Below are positions 25,286 to 33,139 of a DNA stretch of 33,139 nt, one piece after another. The first letter of the stretch is position 1; every line of letters begins with the position of its first letter. The DNA comes from UBA6952 sp045562575 (GTDB lineage Bacteria > Chloroflexota > Dehalococcoidia > Lucifugimonadales > UBA6952), in assembly GCA_045562575.1 (NCBI GenBank), contig JBJKVQ010000013.1, forward strand, positions 1 to 33,139, read 5' to 3'. The notes beneath the pieces were generated by a model. That model saw only the letters and a program-made list of their open reading frames with translations. It was not told the origin of the DNA and searched no databases. The position numbers and the translations under genes were made by a program.

Positions 25286-26191
25286 ATGATTTCAGTTTTC
25301 TATAACATAATATTACCAATACTCATAGTTGCGTCTTTTGGAGTTTTTCTTCAAAAGCTGCGTCCAAGTCCTTTGGGTTTTCTTTCTCCAGCCTTATTAT
25401 ATATTTTAAGCCCATGCCTTGTCATAGATGGAATAATAAATGCCAATCTTCCTACAAACGTTTCTGTGAAAATAGTAACGGCATCAATAAGCTGTAGTTT
25501 AGTTATGTTAGTTTTAGGTTTGTGTATAGCAAACCTCTCAAAAATGGCAAAGGATACAAAAAGTAGCTTTGTTTTAGCCTCCACATTTCCCAATGCGGGT
25601 AATATGGGAATTCCTATATCATTTTTAGCATTTGGTGAAGTAGGACTCAGTGTAGCTTTAATAATATTTGTGGCTCAAGGAATTATAAGTTGGCCACTAG
25701 GAACATTGATAGTTGCGAGAGGACAGACCATAGGATGGAAAGAACCTCTAATGCAGGTACTCAAATTACCAACAATCTATGCTGTACCAATAGCATTATT
25801 TATACGATTCATAAATTTTTCAATACCATCGAATTTATATCGTCCAATTGATATGATGGCAGACGCTGCTATACCTTGTATGCTGCTATTACTGGGATAT
25901 CAATTATCAAATGGATTGAAAGAAATAAATTTAAAAGATTTAGTACTTTTGAACATAACACGATTGATCTTTTCAATTCCAATTGTATTTTTCATTACCA
26001 TTGGATTTGGTATCACGGATATAGCTCAAAATACTTTAATTGTAATGGCTGCAATGCCAACAGCAGTATTTACAGTATTATTAGCAACTGAGTTTGGATC
26101 AAAAGGTCAGTACGTCGCCAACTCAGTTATTACGAGTACATTATTAAGTATGATTACCCTGACAATACTGATTTATTATCTCACCTCATAA
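25286..26191 (+). CDS. AEC family transporter (auxin-efflux-carrier type)
   Basis: 301 residues with about ten membrane segments arranged as two inverted halves, as in AEC carriers. Segments include VLASTFPNAGNMGIPISFLAFG (95-116), with the conserved Asn-x-Gly-x-x-Gly crossover typical of the family. It exports or takes up carboxylates such as malate or malonate; direction and substrate are unknown. The SD is weak. It lies divergent from the MmgE/PrpD gene and converges with the MFS gene with a 1-nt gap and no terminator. Confidence 0.9.
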   Translation: MISVFYNIILPILIVASFGVFLQKLRPSPLGFLSPALLYILSPCLVIDGIINANLPTNVSVKIVTASISCSLVMLVLGLCIANLSKMAKDTKSSFVLASTFPNAGNMGIPISFLAFGEVGLSVALIIFVAQGIISWPLGTLIVARGQTIGWKEPLMQVLKLPTIYAVPIALFIRFINFSIPSNLYRPIDMMADAAIPCMLLLLGYQLSNGLKEINLKDLVLLNITRLIFSIPIVFFITIGFGITDIAQNTLIVMAAMPTAVFTVLLATEFGSKGQYVANSVITSTLLSMITLTILIYYLTS

Positions 26192-26192
26192 A

Positions 26193-27434
26193 TTATGACT
26201 CTATATAAAATCGTGAGTTTTTTCTAATTTTAGACTGCACAAATGTAATCGTCATCATTATAGATACCCCTGAAATTCCCAAAGCCATTGCAGGAGACAA
26301 CAAACTCGAAATAGTACCCAAGAAAAATCCACCTAACGGTGTAAAACCAAAAGTTAGTCCATACAAGCCTAAAACTCGTCCACGGATTTCATTAGTACAT
26401 AACAATTGTAATAAAGAACCCATTGATGCATCATATGACATTAAAAATGCTCCAATAATAAATGATAAGATAAATGAAAGAATTATAAAATCAGTAAAAG
26501 CAAATACCACAAGTGAAACCCCGACACAAATTGCACTGAATAATAATAAATGTGGTTTATATTTAAAATCACCAAGAGATGCAACCAATATTGTACTAAT
26601 TGTGGAACCTAAAGCATTTGCTGCGGATAAATACCCCAATCCCTGAGCATTGAGCCCTAAAATTTCCTTAGCAACAATTGGCAACATTATAAAAAATGAA
26701 AATCCAAAAAGCTCAATTAAAGTACTAATTAATAATAATAGTAAAATTGATTTATCATTCCATGAATATTTAATACCTTCCCTAAGAGATTTCCAAAAGG
26801 AACGTTGTGAAATAATAGATTCATAATTTCCACCTAAAAACAAGAAAAGAATAGCACCAATCCAGCTACTTATCATTACTAATAAATAGGCATACTCAAC
26901 ACCAAATACAGATATAACTGTACCGGCTAAAATAGAACCAATCATTCTCGAAGCATTAAATCCAATTAATTGAGATGCAAGAGCATTTAAAATAGATTTT
27001 GAACCGACTATTGAAAAAATTATTGAGTTACCTGTTGGCATACGTATTGATTGTAAAATACCATTAAACATAGCTGCAGCAGCTAAATGCCACAGCTGTA
27101 AATTGTTATAAATCAACAATAAGGTAAGAATTAAGCCTAATAATCCAGTACAGAATTGTAATATTGTAATTGTTACTCTTTTATTCCATCTATCAACTAT
27201 TACGCCACCAAAAGTACCAAAAGAAATTTGTGCAACTCCAGTTATACCTGCTAACAATCCAACCCATAATGGATCATCTGTCATTTCTAAAACTAGCCAT
27301 CCTTGGGTAATTAAATTAACACCCATACTCATTGAAGAAAAAAAAGTAGCAAACCAATACCGTCGATAATTTGTATTATTTAATGCAGAAAATAAGATTG
27401 TTGAACGATTTTTTAAGTTTAATAGTAAGGTCAT
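26193..27434 (-). CDS. MFS transporter (MFS_3/EntS-like exporter)
   Basis: 413 residues with twelve predicted membrane helices. It starts with NTNYRRYWFATFFSSMSMG, has the loop 2-3 segment FGGVIVDRWNKRVT (74-87), which is the MFS GxxxDRxGRR motif, and has a central cytoplasmic loop (FWKSLREGIKYSW). This layout is that of EntS-type effluxers. Substrate unknown. No clear SD precedes the ATG. It is transcribed divergently from glutamate dehydrogenase. Confidence 0.9.
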   Translation of the reverse strand: MTLLLNLKNRSTILFSALNNTNYRRYWFATFFSSMSMGVNLITQGWLVLEMTDDPLWVGLLAGITGVAQISFGTFGGVIVDRWNKRVTITILQFCTGLLGLILTLLLIYNNLQLWHLAAAAMFNGILQSIRMPTGNSIIFSIVGSKSILNALASQLIGFNASRMIGSILAGTVISVFGVEYAYLLVMISSWIGAILFLFLGGNYESIISQRSFWKSLREGIKYSWNDKSILLLLLISTLIELFGFSFFIMLPIVAKEILGLNAQGLGYLSAANALGSTISTILVASLGDFKYKPHLLLFSAICVGVSLVVFAFTDFIILSFILSFIIGAFLMSYDASMGSLLQLLCTNEIRGRVLGLYGLTFGFTPLGGFFLGTISSLLSPAMALGISGVSIMMTITFVQSKIRKNSRFYIES

Positions 27435-27556
27435 AAAATTATTTGTGGCTTCATTAATCCTAGTTTGGATGAATTATTAACTTATCAACCATAGATTAAG
27501 TTTTCAAAATATACAAGAAAACTGAAATAGTATATTATTGGGCAAAGGTAATAATC

Positions 27557-28804
27557 ATGTCTGAACTAACGACAATTGACGAAGTTAATGAATTTTTTGA
27601 TTCCGCTGCAACCTTTCTCAAACTTGACTCTGGAACTAGAGACTTATTAAAAAATCCATGGAGAGAACTTAAAGTTTCTATACCTGTAACTTTAGATTCT
27701 GGCGAACTTAAAGTTTTCTCAGGTTATCGCGTCCAACACAACGCAGCTCGAGGTCCTTATAAAGGAGGGTTAAGATATCATCCAGATGCTGACATTAATG
27801 AGGTTGAATCCTTAGCAAGTTTAATGACATGGAAGACAGCATTAGTCGATATACCTTTTGGTGGTGCTAAAGGTGGTGTGCAATGCAATCCATTAGAGCT
27901 TAGCACTACTGAACTCAATAGAATCACCAGACGTTATACTCACAATATTAGTCATATCCTGGGTGTGAATAGAGATATACCAGCCCCTGATTTAGGTACA
28001 AATGCCCAAACTATGGCATGGATGATGGACGCATATGGTCAAACCTATGGATATACTCCTGGTATTGTAACTGGTAAACCAGTCCAACTTGGAGGATCAG
28101 TAGGACGTGAATCAGCAACAGGCCTTGGAGTTTTTCTTCTCTTGGAACAAATTACACAAGATTTGAATATTGATGTATCAAAAACAAAAATAGTTATTCA
28201 AGGTTCTGGAAATGTTGGTTTATGGACTGCTTTATTTGCCTATCAAAAAGGATATACAATCATAGCAATCAGTGATGTTAATGGTGGTATTTTTTCTAGT
28301 AAAGGCCTAAATATTACTGAATTAAAAAATTATATAATTGAACATAAATCTATTGAAAACTTTCCTTATTCAGAACCCATCTCTAACTCTGATTTATTAG
28401 AATTAGATTGTGATTTTCTCATACCTGCTGCAATAGATAGAGTTATTGATGAAAAAAATGTTTCAAACATTAAAGCTAACTATATAATTGAAGCTGCCAA
28501 CCATCCAATTACACCTGAAGCAGATAAAGTTCTTTTAGACAAAAATATAACTATTGTACCCGACATTTTAGCAAATGCTGGAGGAGTTATAGTATCGTAT
28601 TTTGAATGGACTCAAAATCTATATCAACACAAATGGACTGAAGAAAGAATTTCTAATGAATTACAAACTATAATTATCAACGCATTTAATGAAGTTAAAG
28701 CCCTTTCACAAAAAGAAAATATGTCTTATAGACAAGCGGCTTTTGTAATAGGGATTGCAAAAGTTGTAGAAGCTAGTAGACTGAGAGGGTTCTTAGATAA
28801 ATAA
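27557..28804 (+). CDS. gdhA: Glutamate dehydrogenase (Glu/Leu/Phe/Val family)
   Basis: 415 residues, the small hexameric class. Substrate residues K69 (GPYKGGLRYHP) and K93 (MTWKTAL), catalytic K105 (PFGGAKGGV) and D145 (PAPDLGTNAQTM) are intact, and the nucleotide fold shows IQGSGNVGLWTA (214-225). It interconverts glutamate and 2-oxoglutarate plus ammonium. Cofactor preference is not judged. SD AAAGG lies 8 nt before the ATG. The Ni/Co transporter follows after 17 nt and is probably co-transcribed. Confidence 0.93.
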   Translation: MSELTTIDEVNEFFDSAATFLKLDSGTRDLLKNPWRELKVSIPVTLDSGELKVFSGYRVQHNAARGPYKGGLRYHPDADINEVESLASLMTWKTALVDIPFGGAKGGVQCNPLELSTTELNRITRRYTHNISHILGVNRDIPAPDLGTNAQTMAWMMDAYGQTYGYTPGIVTGKPVQLGGSVGRESATGLGVFLLLEQITQDLNIDVSKTKIVIQGSGNVGLWTALFAYQKGYTIIAISDVNGGIFSSKGLNITELKNYIIEHKSIENFPYSEPISNSDLLELDCDFLIPAAIDRVIDEKNVSNIKANYIIEAANHPITPEADKVLLDKNITIVPDILANAGGVIVSYFEWTQNLYQHKWTEERISNELQTIIINAFNEVKALSQKENMSYRQAAFVIGIAKVVEASRLRGFLDK

Positions 28805-28821
28805 ATATAGGAAACAGATTG

Positions 28822-29616
28822 ATGTTTCAACTAATAACAGAAACAGTACCTATAGCAGGTTTTGGTTCTGCCCTTGTTTTAGGATTAATAATTGGATTAA
28901 GGCATTCTACCGACGGTGACCATATTGTCGCTGTTTCAACTATGGCTAGAGATTATCAAAGCCTCTTTAAAGGTTTATGGGTAGGTGTTTCCTGGGGACT
29001 TGGCCATTCCACCCCTCTACTCATTTTAGGAATTATCATACTACTCTTAAAAGAAGCTGCTCTTGAACTTTATGAATCTGTTGCAACTTATTTTGAATTT
29101 GGTGTAGCGTTAATGCTTATTTTTCTTGGTCTACAGGTATTTTGGAAAATTTCTAAAGGAGATTTCCACATCCATGACCATTACAATGAACACGATGAAG
29201 AAGAACATAAACATATACACGGTTCACATACTCATGAACAAGATGGTGAGGATGCACATGAATCAAATACGCATGGCCCATTCCCCATATTCATTCCTTT
29301 TTTCAGACTTAAATCTTATATTATAGGGTTTATTCATGGTTTAGCAGGAAGTGCAGCAGTAATGCTTGCAATACTTCCAACAACACCTGATTTTATGACA
29401 GGTATTGTATTTTTATTGTTATTTTCTATAGGAACAATGATATCTATGGCGCTATTTACAATACTTGTTTCTGCTCCTTTTGTAGCTACTTCAAAATCAG
29501 AAACTACAAGCAATGTAATAATTTCAATTGCAGGTGTGCTCAGTATAGCACTTGGCTGTGCCCTAGGATCTGATATATTATTCAAAACAGATTTTACTGG
29601 AATTCTTTGGTATTAA
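28822..29616 (+). CDS. Nickel/cobalt transporter (NiCoT/NicO/UreH-like)
   Basis: 264 residues with about six helices. The first helix holds LRHSTDGDHI, an exact HX4DH signature (H28, D33, H34) of Ni2+/Co2+ permeases; GHSTPLLILG follows. A long cytoplasmic or periplasmic loop at about 112-150 is loaded with His, Asp and Glu (HIHDHYNEHDEEEHKHIHG) and would bind metal. Metal identity is inferred; no urease, hydrogenase or cobalamin gene is near. I use the ATG at 28822, which has AGGA 9 nt upstream; a TTG one codon earlier is less likely. Confidence 0.88.
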   Translation: MFQLITETVPIAGFGSALVLGLIIGLRHSTDGDHIVAVSTMARDYQSLFKGLWVGVSWGLGHSTPLLILGIIILLLKEAALELYESVATYFEFGVALMLIFLGLQVFWKISKGDFHIHDHYNEHDEEEHKHIHGSHTHEQDGEDAHESNTHGPFPIFIPFFRLKSYIIGFIHGLAGSAAVMLAILPTTPDFMTGIVFLLLFSIGTMISMALFTILVSAPFVATSKSETTSNVIISIAGVLSIALGCALGSDILFKTDFTGILWY

Positions 29617-29661
29617 TTCCTATATGTTGCATGACCTTAGGCATAAATGATAGAGTAAGGC

Positions 29662-31149
29662 ATGTTCTTATCGAAAATACGAAATAAAAATATTATTATT
29701 ATTATTTCTTTGCTCTCAACGATCCTCGTATTTTCTGCGGCTTGTGGTGGAGGAAACGAAGATGAAGAGGAAGAATATATTACCCCTATCCCTGAAGGGT
29801 GTGAAGGTAACGAAATTACAAATCCCGATGAATTTCTTCAAGCAGGTATTTCAATTCTTGATGGAAATTTAAAGAAAAATCCACAAGATGATCCGATGAC
29901 ACCACCTAAACCTCTTTCTGGTGCAGTAGTAAAGATTGATGTTGAAGGTAACAAAAAACTAGTTGTAACGAGCTCTAGGCGTTTTGGACCTGGAACTGGA
30001 GTTAAAGGTATGTTCTTTGGCGGTGCAATGGAACAACCGCAACATCAAGATACCACCGATAATGAAGGAAGAGCTGGTTTGATTTTTGATTCTAGTGATC
30101 CTCAAATACAACCTCTAATACTTAGAGATACTGACGCAATTCCATTATTAGAAAATGAAATAATTTACACTGCAGCATACGAAACAATTAATAGATTCGA
30201 ACTAGAAGAAGGTGTATTTATTGAAGAGGGAGAAATGAAAATGTCCGGATCCAAAGATTGGATTATGGATGGTCGAGTTTCACCTTCTTTTGAGGGAAGC
30301 CCAGTAATAGATATTTGTGGAAGAATGATAGGAATTGTGATGAATGCAGGTAAAAATACCTTCGTAACTACTCCTGTTAAAAAGGATTTTATAAAACAAG
30401 TGGTTGATTTAGAGTCTGCTGATAATGATCTAAATACAAATTTTCAATCTTCCAATAGTCAACAAGGATATTCTTCACAAAACAATAGAAATAATTCAAA
30501 TGTAAATAGAATGCCTTCAAATTCAGGAATGACTAATCAGCCTATGCCTAACCAGTCTATGCCTAATCAGTCTATGCCTAACCAGTCTATGCCTAATCAG
30601 CCTATGCCTAATCAGCCTATGCCTAATATGGGTGGCAGTATGATGGGCGGTAGCATGGGTGGCGGTATGATGCCTGGTGTAATGCCAGATCAAGCATTTA
30701 TAAGTAATCCTTCACAGTTCATGCTTGAACCCAGAAGTTGCGAAGAAATATATTCAAGCCCATCTAAACCAAACAGTGAAGTAAATCCATCTGTCGCAAA
30801 TAAAGAGATAGTTTTATTTATTGGTACTATGGGAATAGCAGCTGATATTTATTGGAAAGACTTCCAAAATAGTGAACAACTTTATCTCAGTATTCCTGCA
30901 CAAAGTATGAACCCTGGTGATCACTTGGTAATGACCTTTCCAGAACATACATGGATCGTACGTGAACCGAATGGTAATTGTATAGCAGGTTATGTTGTAA
31001 AAGAAAATGAGGCAATGAAAAGTAATGCTTGGAATATTATGATAGGAATGCCACTTGAAATGGTTCAACAAATGAAAGGTGGTATGGGAGGAATGATGAT
31101 GGGTGGTAGCATGATGGGTGGTAGTAACAATGGAATGATGCGCCCATAA
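29662..31149 (+). CDS. Lipoprotein with degenerate trypsin-like domain, PNQ[SP]M repeats and the C-terminal two-cysteine domain
   Basis: 495 residues. Signal peptide with lipobox FSAAC (Cys28), then an acidic stretch (EDEEEE). Residues 85-245 resemble a trypsin/HtrA barrel: the strand KLVVTSS sits where the His motif belongs, IPLLENEIIYTAAY follows, and FEGSPVIDICGRMIGI sits where GNSGGPL...GxVIGI belongs; His and Ser of the triad look replaced, so it is probably inactive. Residues 293-322 are six units of PNQ[SP]M, followed by a Gly/Met/Ser region. Residues 353-469 are the two-cysteine domain (C360, C440) shared with the LRR protein. The tail is again Gly/Met-rich. An exported scaffold or adhesin is likely; the role is unknown. 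Confidence 0.85.
   Translation: MFLSKIRNKNIIIIISLLSTILVFSAACGGGNEDEEEEYITPIPEGCEGNEITNPDEFLQAGISILDGNLKKNPQDDPMTPPKPLSGAVVKIDVEGNKKLVVTSSRRFGPGTGVKGMFFGGAMEQPQHQDTTDNEGRAGLIFDSSDPQIQPLILRDTDAIPLLENEIIYTAAYETINRFELEEGVFIEEGEMKMSGSKDWIMDGRVSPSFEGSPVIDICGRMIGIVMNAGKNTFVTTPVKKDFIKQVVDLESADNDLNTNFQSSNSQQGYSSQNNRNNSNVNRMPSNSGMTNQPMPNQSMPNQSMPNQSMPNQPMPNQPMPNMGGSMMGGSMGGGMMPGVMPDQAFISNPSQFMLEPRSCEEIYSSPSKPNSEVNPSVANKEIVLFIGTMGIAADIYWKDFQNSEQLYLSIPAQSMNPGDHLVMTFPEHTWIVREPNGNCIAGYVVKENEAMKSNAWNIMIGMPLEMVQQMKGGMGGMMMGGSMMGGSNNGMMRP
30541..30630 (+). repeat. 15-bp tandem repeat (6 units)
   Basis: Units of the form [ct]ctatgcctaa[ct]cag, each coding Pro/Ser-Met-Pro-Asn-Gln; the last unit diverges at its final 3 bases. 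Such repeats can change copy number by slippage without shifting frame. Confidence 0.9.
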
Positions 31150-31150
31150 C

Positions 31151-31351
31151 TTAAGTCATTTGGTTAGAAATAACCACAAGAATTATAGAGAGAATTACAA
31201 GTAAAATTGTAGTAGCGATCAGAATTGGGGAGCTTACTCCATGGAGCTCAGGAAAATCCCATCCAGGTATTCCATTAATTGGAATTTTAGACATATAGTC
31301 ATCATCTTCTTTTTCTTCAACTATTTGATTTTCTTCATTAAGTTCTAACAT
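31151..31351 (-). CDS. Small tail-anchored membrane protein
   Basis: 66 residues. An acidic N-terminal part (EEKEDDD), a short Pro/Gly segment (INGIPGWDFPELHG) and one C-terminal membrane helix (about 44-62). Family not recognised. I use the ATG at 31351, which has AGGTGG 5 nt before it; a GTG three codons upstream is also open. It converges with the lipoprotein gene, leaving 1 nt between stops. Confidence 0.65.
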   Translation of the reverse strand: MLELNEENQIVEEKEDDDYMSKIPINGIPGWDFPELHGVSSPILIATTILLVILSIILVVISNQMT

Positions 31352-31470
31352 CCTATCCACCTAAATTCATTTATATTGAACCAGTAATAGAACCATCGAA
31401 TTAAGAATTTTCGGAATTCTACCATGTAATAAAAAAATATACAACCAGTGGTGTAATTTAACCAAAAGGT

Positions 31471-32082
31471 CTATATGTGGGGGTTAGTCCAATCTATGGG
31501 TGGAATCCATTTTTTTGCTTCTTCAAAAGTAATATTTTCAATTCCTGTTAAAGTAGATGCATACTGGGCCTTAGAAGGAACATTGAATCCTCGAACCATC
31601 ACTTGAGCTTCCATTTCTGGTGGTTTATACCATTCCCAAAAATCTTTAAATGCAAATTCATTATTTCTATTTCCATCTGGATTACAAGCCATTTTTGTAC
31701 ATGCAAGAGCACCATTCATACAAGTGCATTGGTTACAATAATTTGAACCTGTACCCTTACCTGACCACCCGTGTGGTATCATTTCCCCACCGCTAAGTTG
31801 GCATCTTTCACCATTCTCTGGTTTAGGTTTTTTATCTCCAGGGTTAGGTTGCCCAATGGGTGGTTTTTTTACAAGGTTATAATTGTTAAGTTTATTTTCC
31901 AACTCTTGATATTTTTCCATCATCAAGGTATTTTCTTTTTCTAATTCATTCACTTGATTTTGTAATTCAATTATTGTTTCAGAAGTACTATCTAAAGAAT
32001 CTGATTTTGACGATTCCAATTGACTACAGCCTAAACCAAAAGAAAATAGAGTTATGGTAATTACTACTAATAATGATTTCAT
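31471..32082 (-). CDS. Lipoprotein with coiled coil and Cys-rich pacifastin/VWC-like domain
   Basis: 203 residues. Lipobox FGLGC (Cys19), a Ser/Asp linker, a coiled coil (about 36-70; IIELQNQVNELEKENTL), then a Pro/Lys linker and a compact Cys-rich block (92-132). In the block, the pattern C-x(n)-GWSGKGTGSNYCNQCTC-x-NG-x-x-x-C-T-x-x-x-C resembles pacifastin or von Willebrand C modules, which form disulfide-rich small domains in extracellular proteins. The C-terminal part (about 140-203) is unrecognised. The SD is weak, the promoter (TAGACA-16-TATAAT) is back to back with that of the tRNA. Surface role inferred. Confidence 0.8.
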   Translation of the reverse strand: MKSLLVVITITLFSFGLGCSQLESSKSDSLDSTSETIIELQNQVNELEKENTLMMEKYQELENKLNNYNLVKKPPIGQPNPGDKKPKPENGERCQLSGGEMIPHGWSGKGTGSNYCNQCTCMNGALACTKMACNPDGNRNNEFAFKDFWEWYKPPEMEAQVMVRGFNVPSKAQYASTLTGIENITFEEAKKWIPPIDWTNPHI

Positions 32083-32112
32083 TTTTTACCCAAATAAATT
32101 AATGTTTTGGCA

Positions 32113-32140
32113 ATTATACTAAAGATTTCCTAGGTGTCTA
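32113..32140 (-). promoter_or_regulatory. Promoter of the Cys-rich lipoprotein
   Basis: On the minus strand: TAGACA (5 of 6), 16-nt spacer, TATAAT (6 of 6), about 30 nt before the ATG. Directly adjoins the tRNA promoter on the other strand. Confidence 0.55.
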
Positions 32141-32168
32141 TTGAAAATACACATTAAAATGATACAAT
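32141..32168 (+). promoter_or_regulatory. Promoter of tRNA-Ser
   Basis: TTGAAA, 16-nt spacer, TACAAT with a TG extension (TGATACAAT), ending 11 nt before the mature 5' end. Confidence 0.65.
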
Positions 32169-32179
32169 CTCTAAGTCTT

Positions 32180-32269
32180 GGAGGGATGGCAGAGTGGACG
32201 AATGCGACAGTCTTGAAAACTGTTATATCGGCAACGGTATCGTGGGTTCGAATCCCACTCCCTCCGCCA
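32180..32269 (+). tRNA. tRNA-Ser (UGA)
   Basis: A 90-nt class II tRNA with encoded CCA. The acceptor GGAGGGA pairs with TCCCTCC (discriminator G). The anticodon stem ACAGT/ACTGT encloses the loop CTTGAAA, with anticodon TGA at 32214-32216. There is a long variable arm, and the T-arm is GTGGGTTCGAATCCCAC. It reads UCA-type serine codons. Its end is 9 nt from the converging photolyase stop. Confidence 0.97.
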
Positions 32270-32278
32270 TAAGACTAT

Positions 32279-33139
32279 CTACACTCCCTTTATTAGGTTA
32301 TAAGAATTTAAAGCAATTTCTCGCGTCTCTTTTAAATCTACAATTGGAAAAGGGTATGTTTTACCTAATTCTACTGAAGAATTCTTCAATACCTCTTCGG
32401 ATGCTTCCCATGGTTTAAACAAATAATTATTTGGTAAATTAGATAATTCTGGTACGAATCTGCGGGTATATTCTCCATTTGGATCAAATTTTTCCCCTTG
32501 TATTACAGGATTAAATATTCTGAAATAAGGTGCAGCATCAGCACCAGAACCTGCTACCCATTGCCAACTCGCACTATTACTTGCTAAATCTGCATCAACT
32601 AAACAATCCCAAAACCAGTCGCGACCATAATGCCAATGAATTAAAAGGTTTTTTACTAAAAACGAAGCGACAATCATCCTTACTCTATTATGTATATAAC
32701 CAGTTTCCCATAATTCCCTCATCCCAGCATCAACAATTGGATATCCTGTTTTACCTTTAGTCCATGCTAAATATAATTCTTTACTAAAATTCCACGGGAA
32801 ATTATCAAATTTTCTTTGAAAATTTATCTCATCTAAACTTGGGAAATGATATAACAAATAATTGGAAAACTCTCTCCAACCTAATTCACTCAAAAAATGA
32901 TCAACATCTTTGTCACTTTTGTTTTCAGTTAAAGAATACCAAATTTGATGAGGTGATATTTCTCCAAAATGCAAATGAGGAGATAAGCGTGATACATTTT
33001 TTTTAAAAGGATAGTTCCTTTCCTCTTTATATCCAGAAAGTCCTGAATCCAAAAAATTATCGAATTTATCACGTGCAGCATCTTCACCGATATCCCAATG
33101 TTTATTGAATTTCTTATACCATGATTGTGAGGATAATAA
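32279..33139 (-). CDS. phrB: Deoxyribodipyrimidine photolyase, C-terminal part (cut by window edge)
   Basis: 287 codons are open to the window end, so this is the C-terminal FAD-binding half of a photolyase/cryptochrome whose start lies outside. Seen: RLSPHLHFGEISP, GWREFSNYLLYHFP, GKTGYPIVDAGMREL, GYIHNRVRMIVASFLVKNL and NSASWQWVAGSGADAAPYFR with IFNPV, the FAD- and DNA-binding blocks of class I CPD photolyases, including the tryptophans of electron transfer. The enzyme repairs UV pyrimidine dimers with light. A TTG at 33052 is not the start, since homologous-looking sequence continues in frame upstream of it (KFNKHWDIGEDAARDKF). Confidence 0.92.
   Translation of the reverse strand, partial: LLSSQSWYKKFNKHWDIGEDAARDKFDNFLDSGLSGYKEERNYPFKKNVSRLSPHLHFGEISPHQIWYSLTENKSDKDVDHFLSELGWREFSNYLLYHFPSLDEINFQRKFDNFPWNFSKELYLAWTKGKTGYPIVDAGMRELWETGYIHNRVRMIVASFLVKNLLIHWHYGRDWFWDCLVDADLASNSASWQWVAGSGADAAPYFRIFNPVIQGEKFDPNGEYTRRFVPELSNLPNNYLFKPWEASEEVLKNSSVELGKTYPFPIVDLKETREIALNSYNLIKGV

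Noticed and set aside
31394..31430. 6-bp hairpin with an agaatt/aattct stem
   Set aside because: Short, A/T only and without a T-run on either side; expected by chance in this composition.
1..33139. Defence island, prophage, insertion sequence or CRISPR array
   Set aside because: No transposase, integrase, Cas, toxin-antitoxin or restriction gene and no spaced repeat array is visible; the only tRNA shows no attachment-site duplication.

Overview
The window is 33.1 kb of AT-rich bacterial chromosome. It has tightly packed genes in short, frequently alternating operons, Shine-Dalgarno starts with some TTG starts, the standard genetic code, and one tRNA. No phage, insertion sequence, CRISPR array or rRNA is visible. 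The gene families (alpha/beta-hydrolase-domain, MmgE/PrpD, Gfo/Idh/MocA, NHL propeller, VOC, homocysteine S-methyltransferase family, AEC carrier, photolyase, malate synthase G) fit an aerobic heterotroph from sunlit water. My best guess is an uncultured marine Chloroflexota of the SAR202/Dehalococcoidia type. This is inference from gene content and base composition, not from a marker gene.

Layout. 59-3604: a large secreted three-module leucine-rich-repeat protein. 3899-7646 (all minus): a uronate-dehydrogenase-like SDR, small alpha/beta-barrel proteins, small hypotheticals and a stomatin-like SPFH protein; a promoter region is duplicated here and there is a candidate small RNA. 7647-7981: a gene-free stretch carrying a decayed PD40 (TolB-type) propeller fragment. 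7982-12245: a homocysteine-methyltransferase-family protein, an aminotransferase, several membrane proteins, a DinB protein and a 33-residue membrane peptide. 12251-13724: a two-gene ABC exporter. 13836-19177 (plus): a catabolic-looking run of small membrane protein, Gal80-like oxidoreductase, NHL propeller, VOC protein and CxxC protein, followed by malate synthase G under its own promoter. 19198-25047: an RRM protein, a YbaK-type deacylase, a membrane protein, a 650-residue hydrolase, a D-2-hydroxyacid dehydrogenase and an MmgE/PrpD protein. 25286-29616: an AEC carrier, an MFS exporter, glutamate dehydrogenase and a Ni/Co transporter. 29662-32082: two lipoproteins and a small anchored protein. 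The window ends with tRNA-Ser(UGA) and a photolyase cut by the edge.

How it fits together. The metabolic genes suggest uptake and breakdown of carboxylic and sugar acids, with carbon entering through glyoxylate plus acetyl-CoA to malate and nitrogen through glutamate. The two ends of the window are linked: the LRR protein and the lipoprotein at 29662 share a two-cysteine extracellular domain of about 115 residues that I do not recognise. That is the most novel protein-level signal here. At the DNA level, TGn-extended -10 promoters recur through the window, and one about 54-bp promoter region occurs twice within 0.9 kb.
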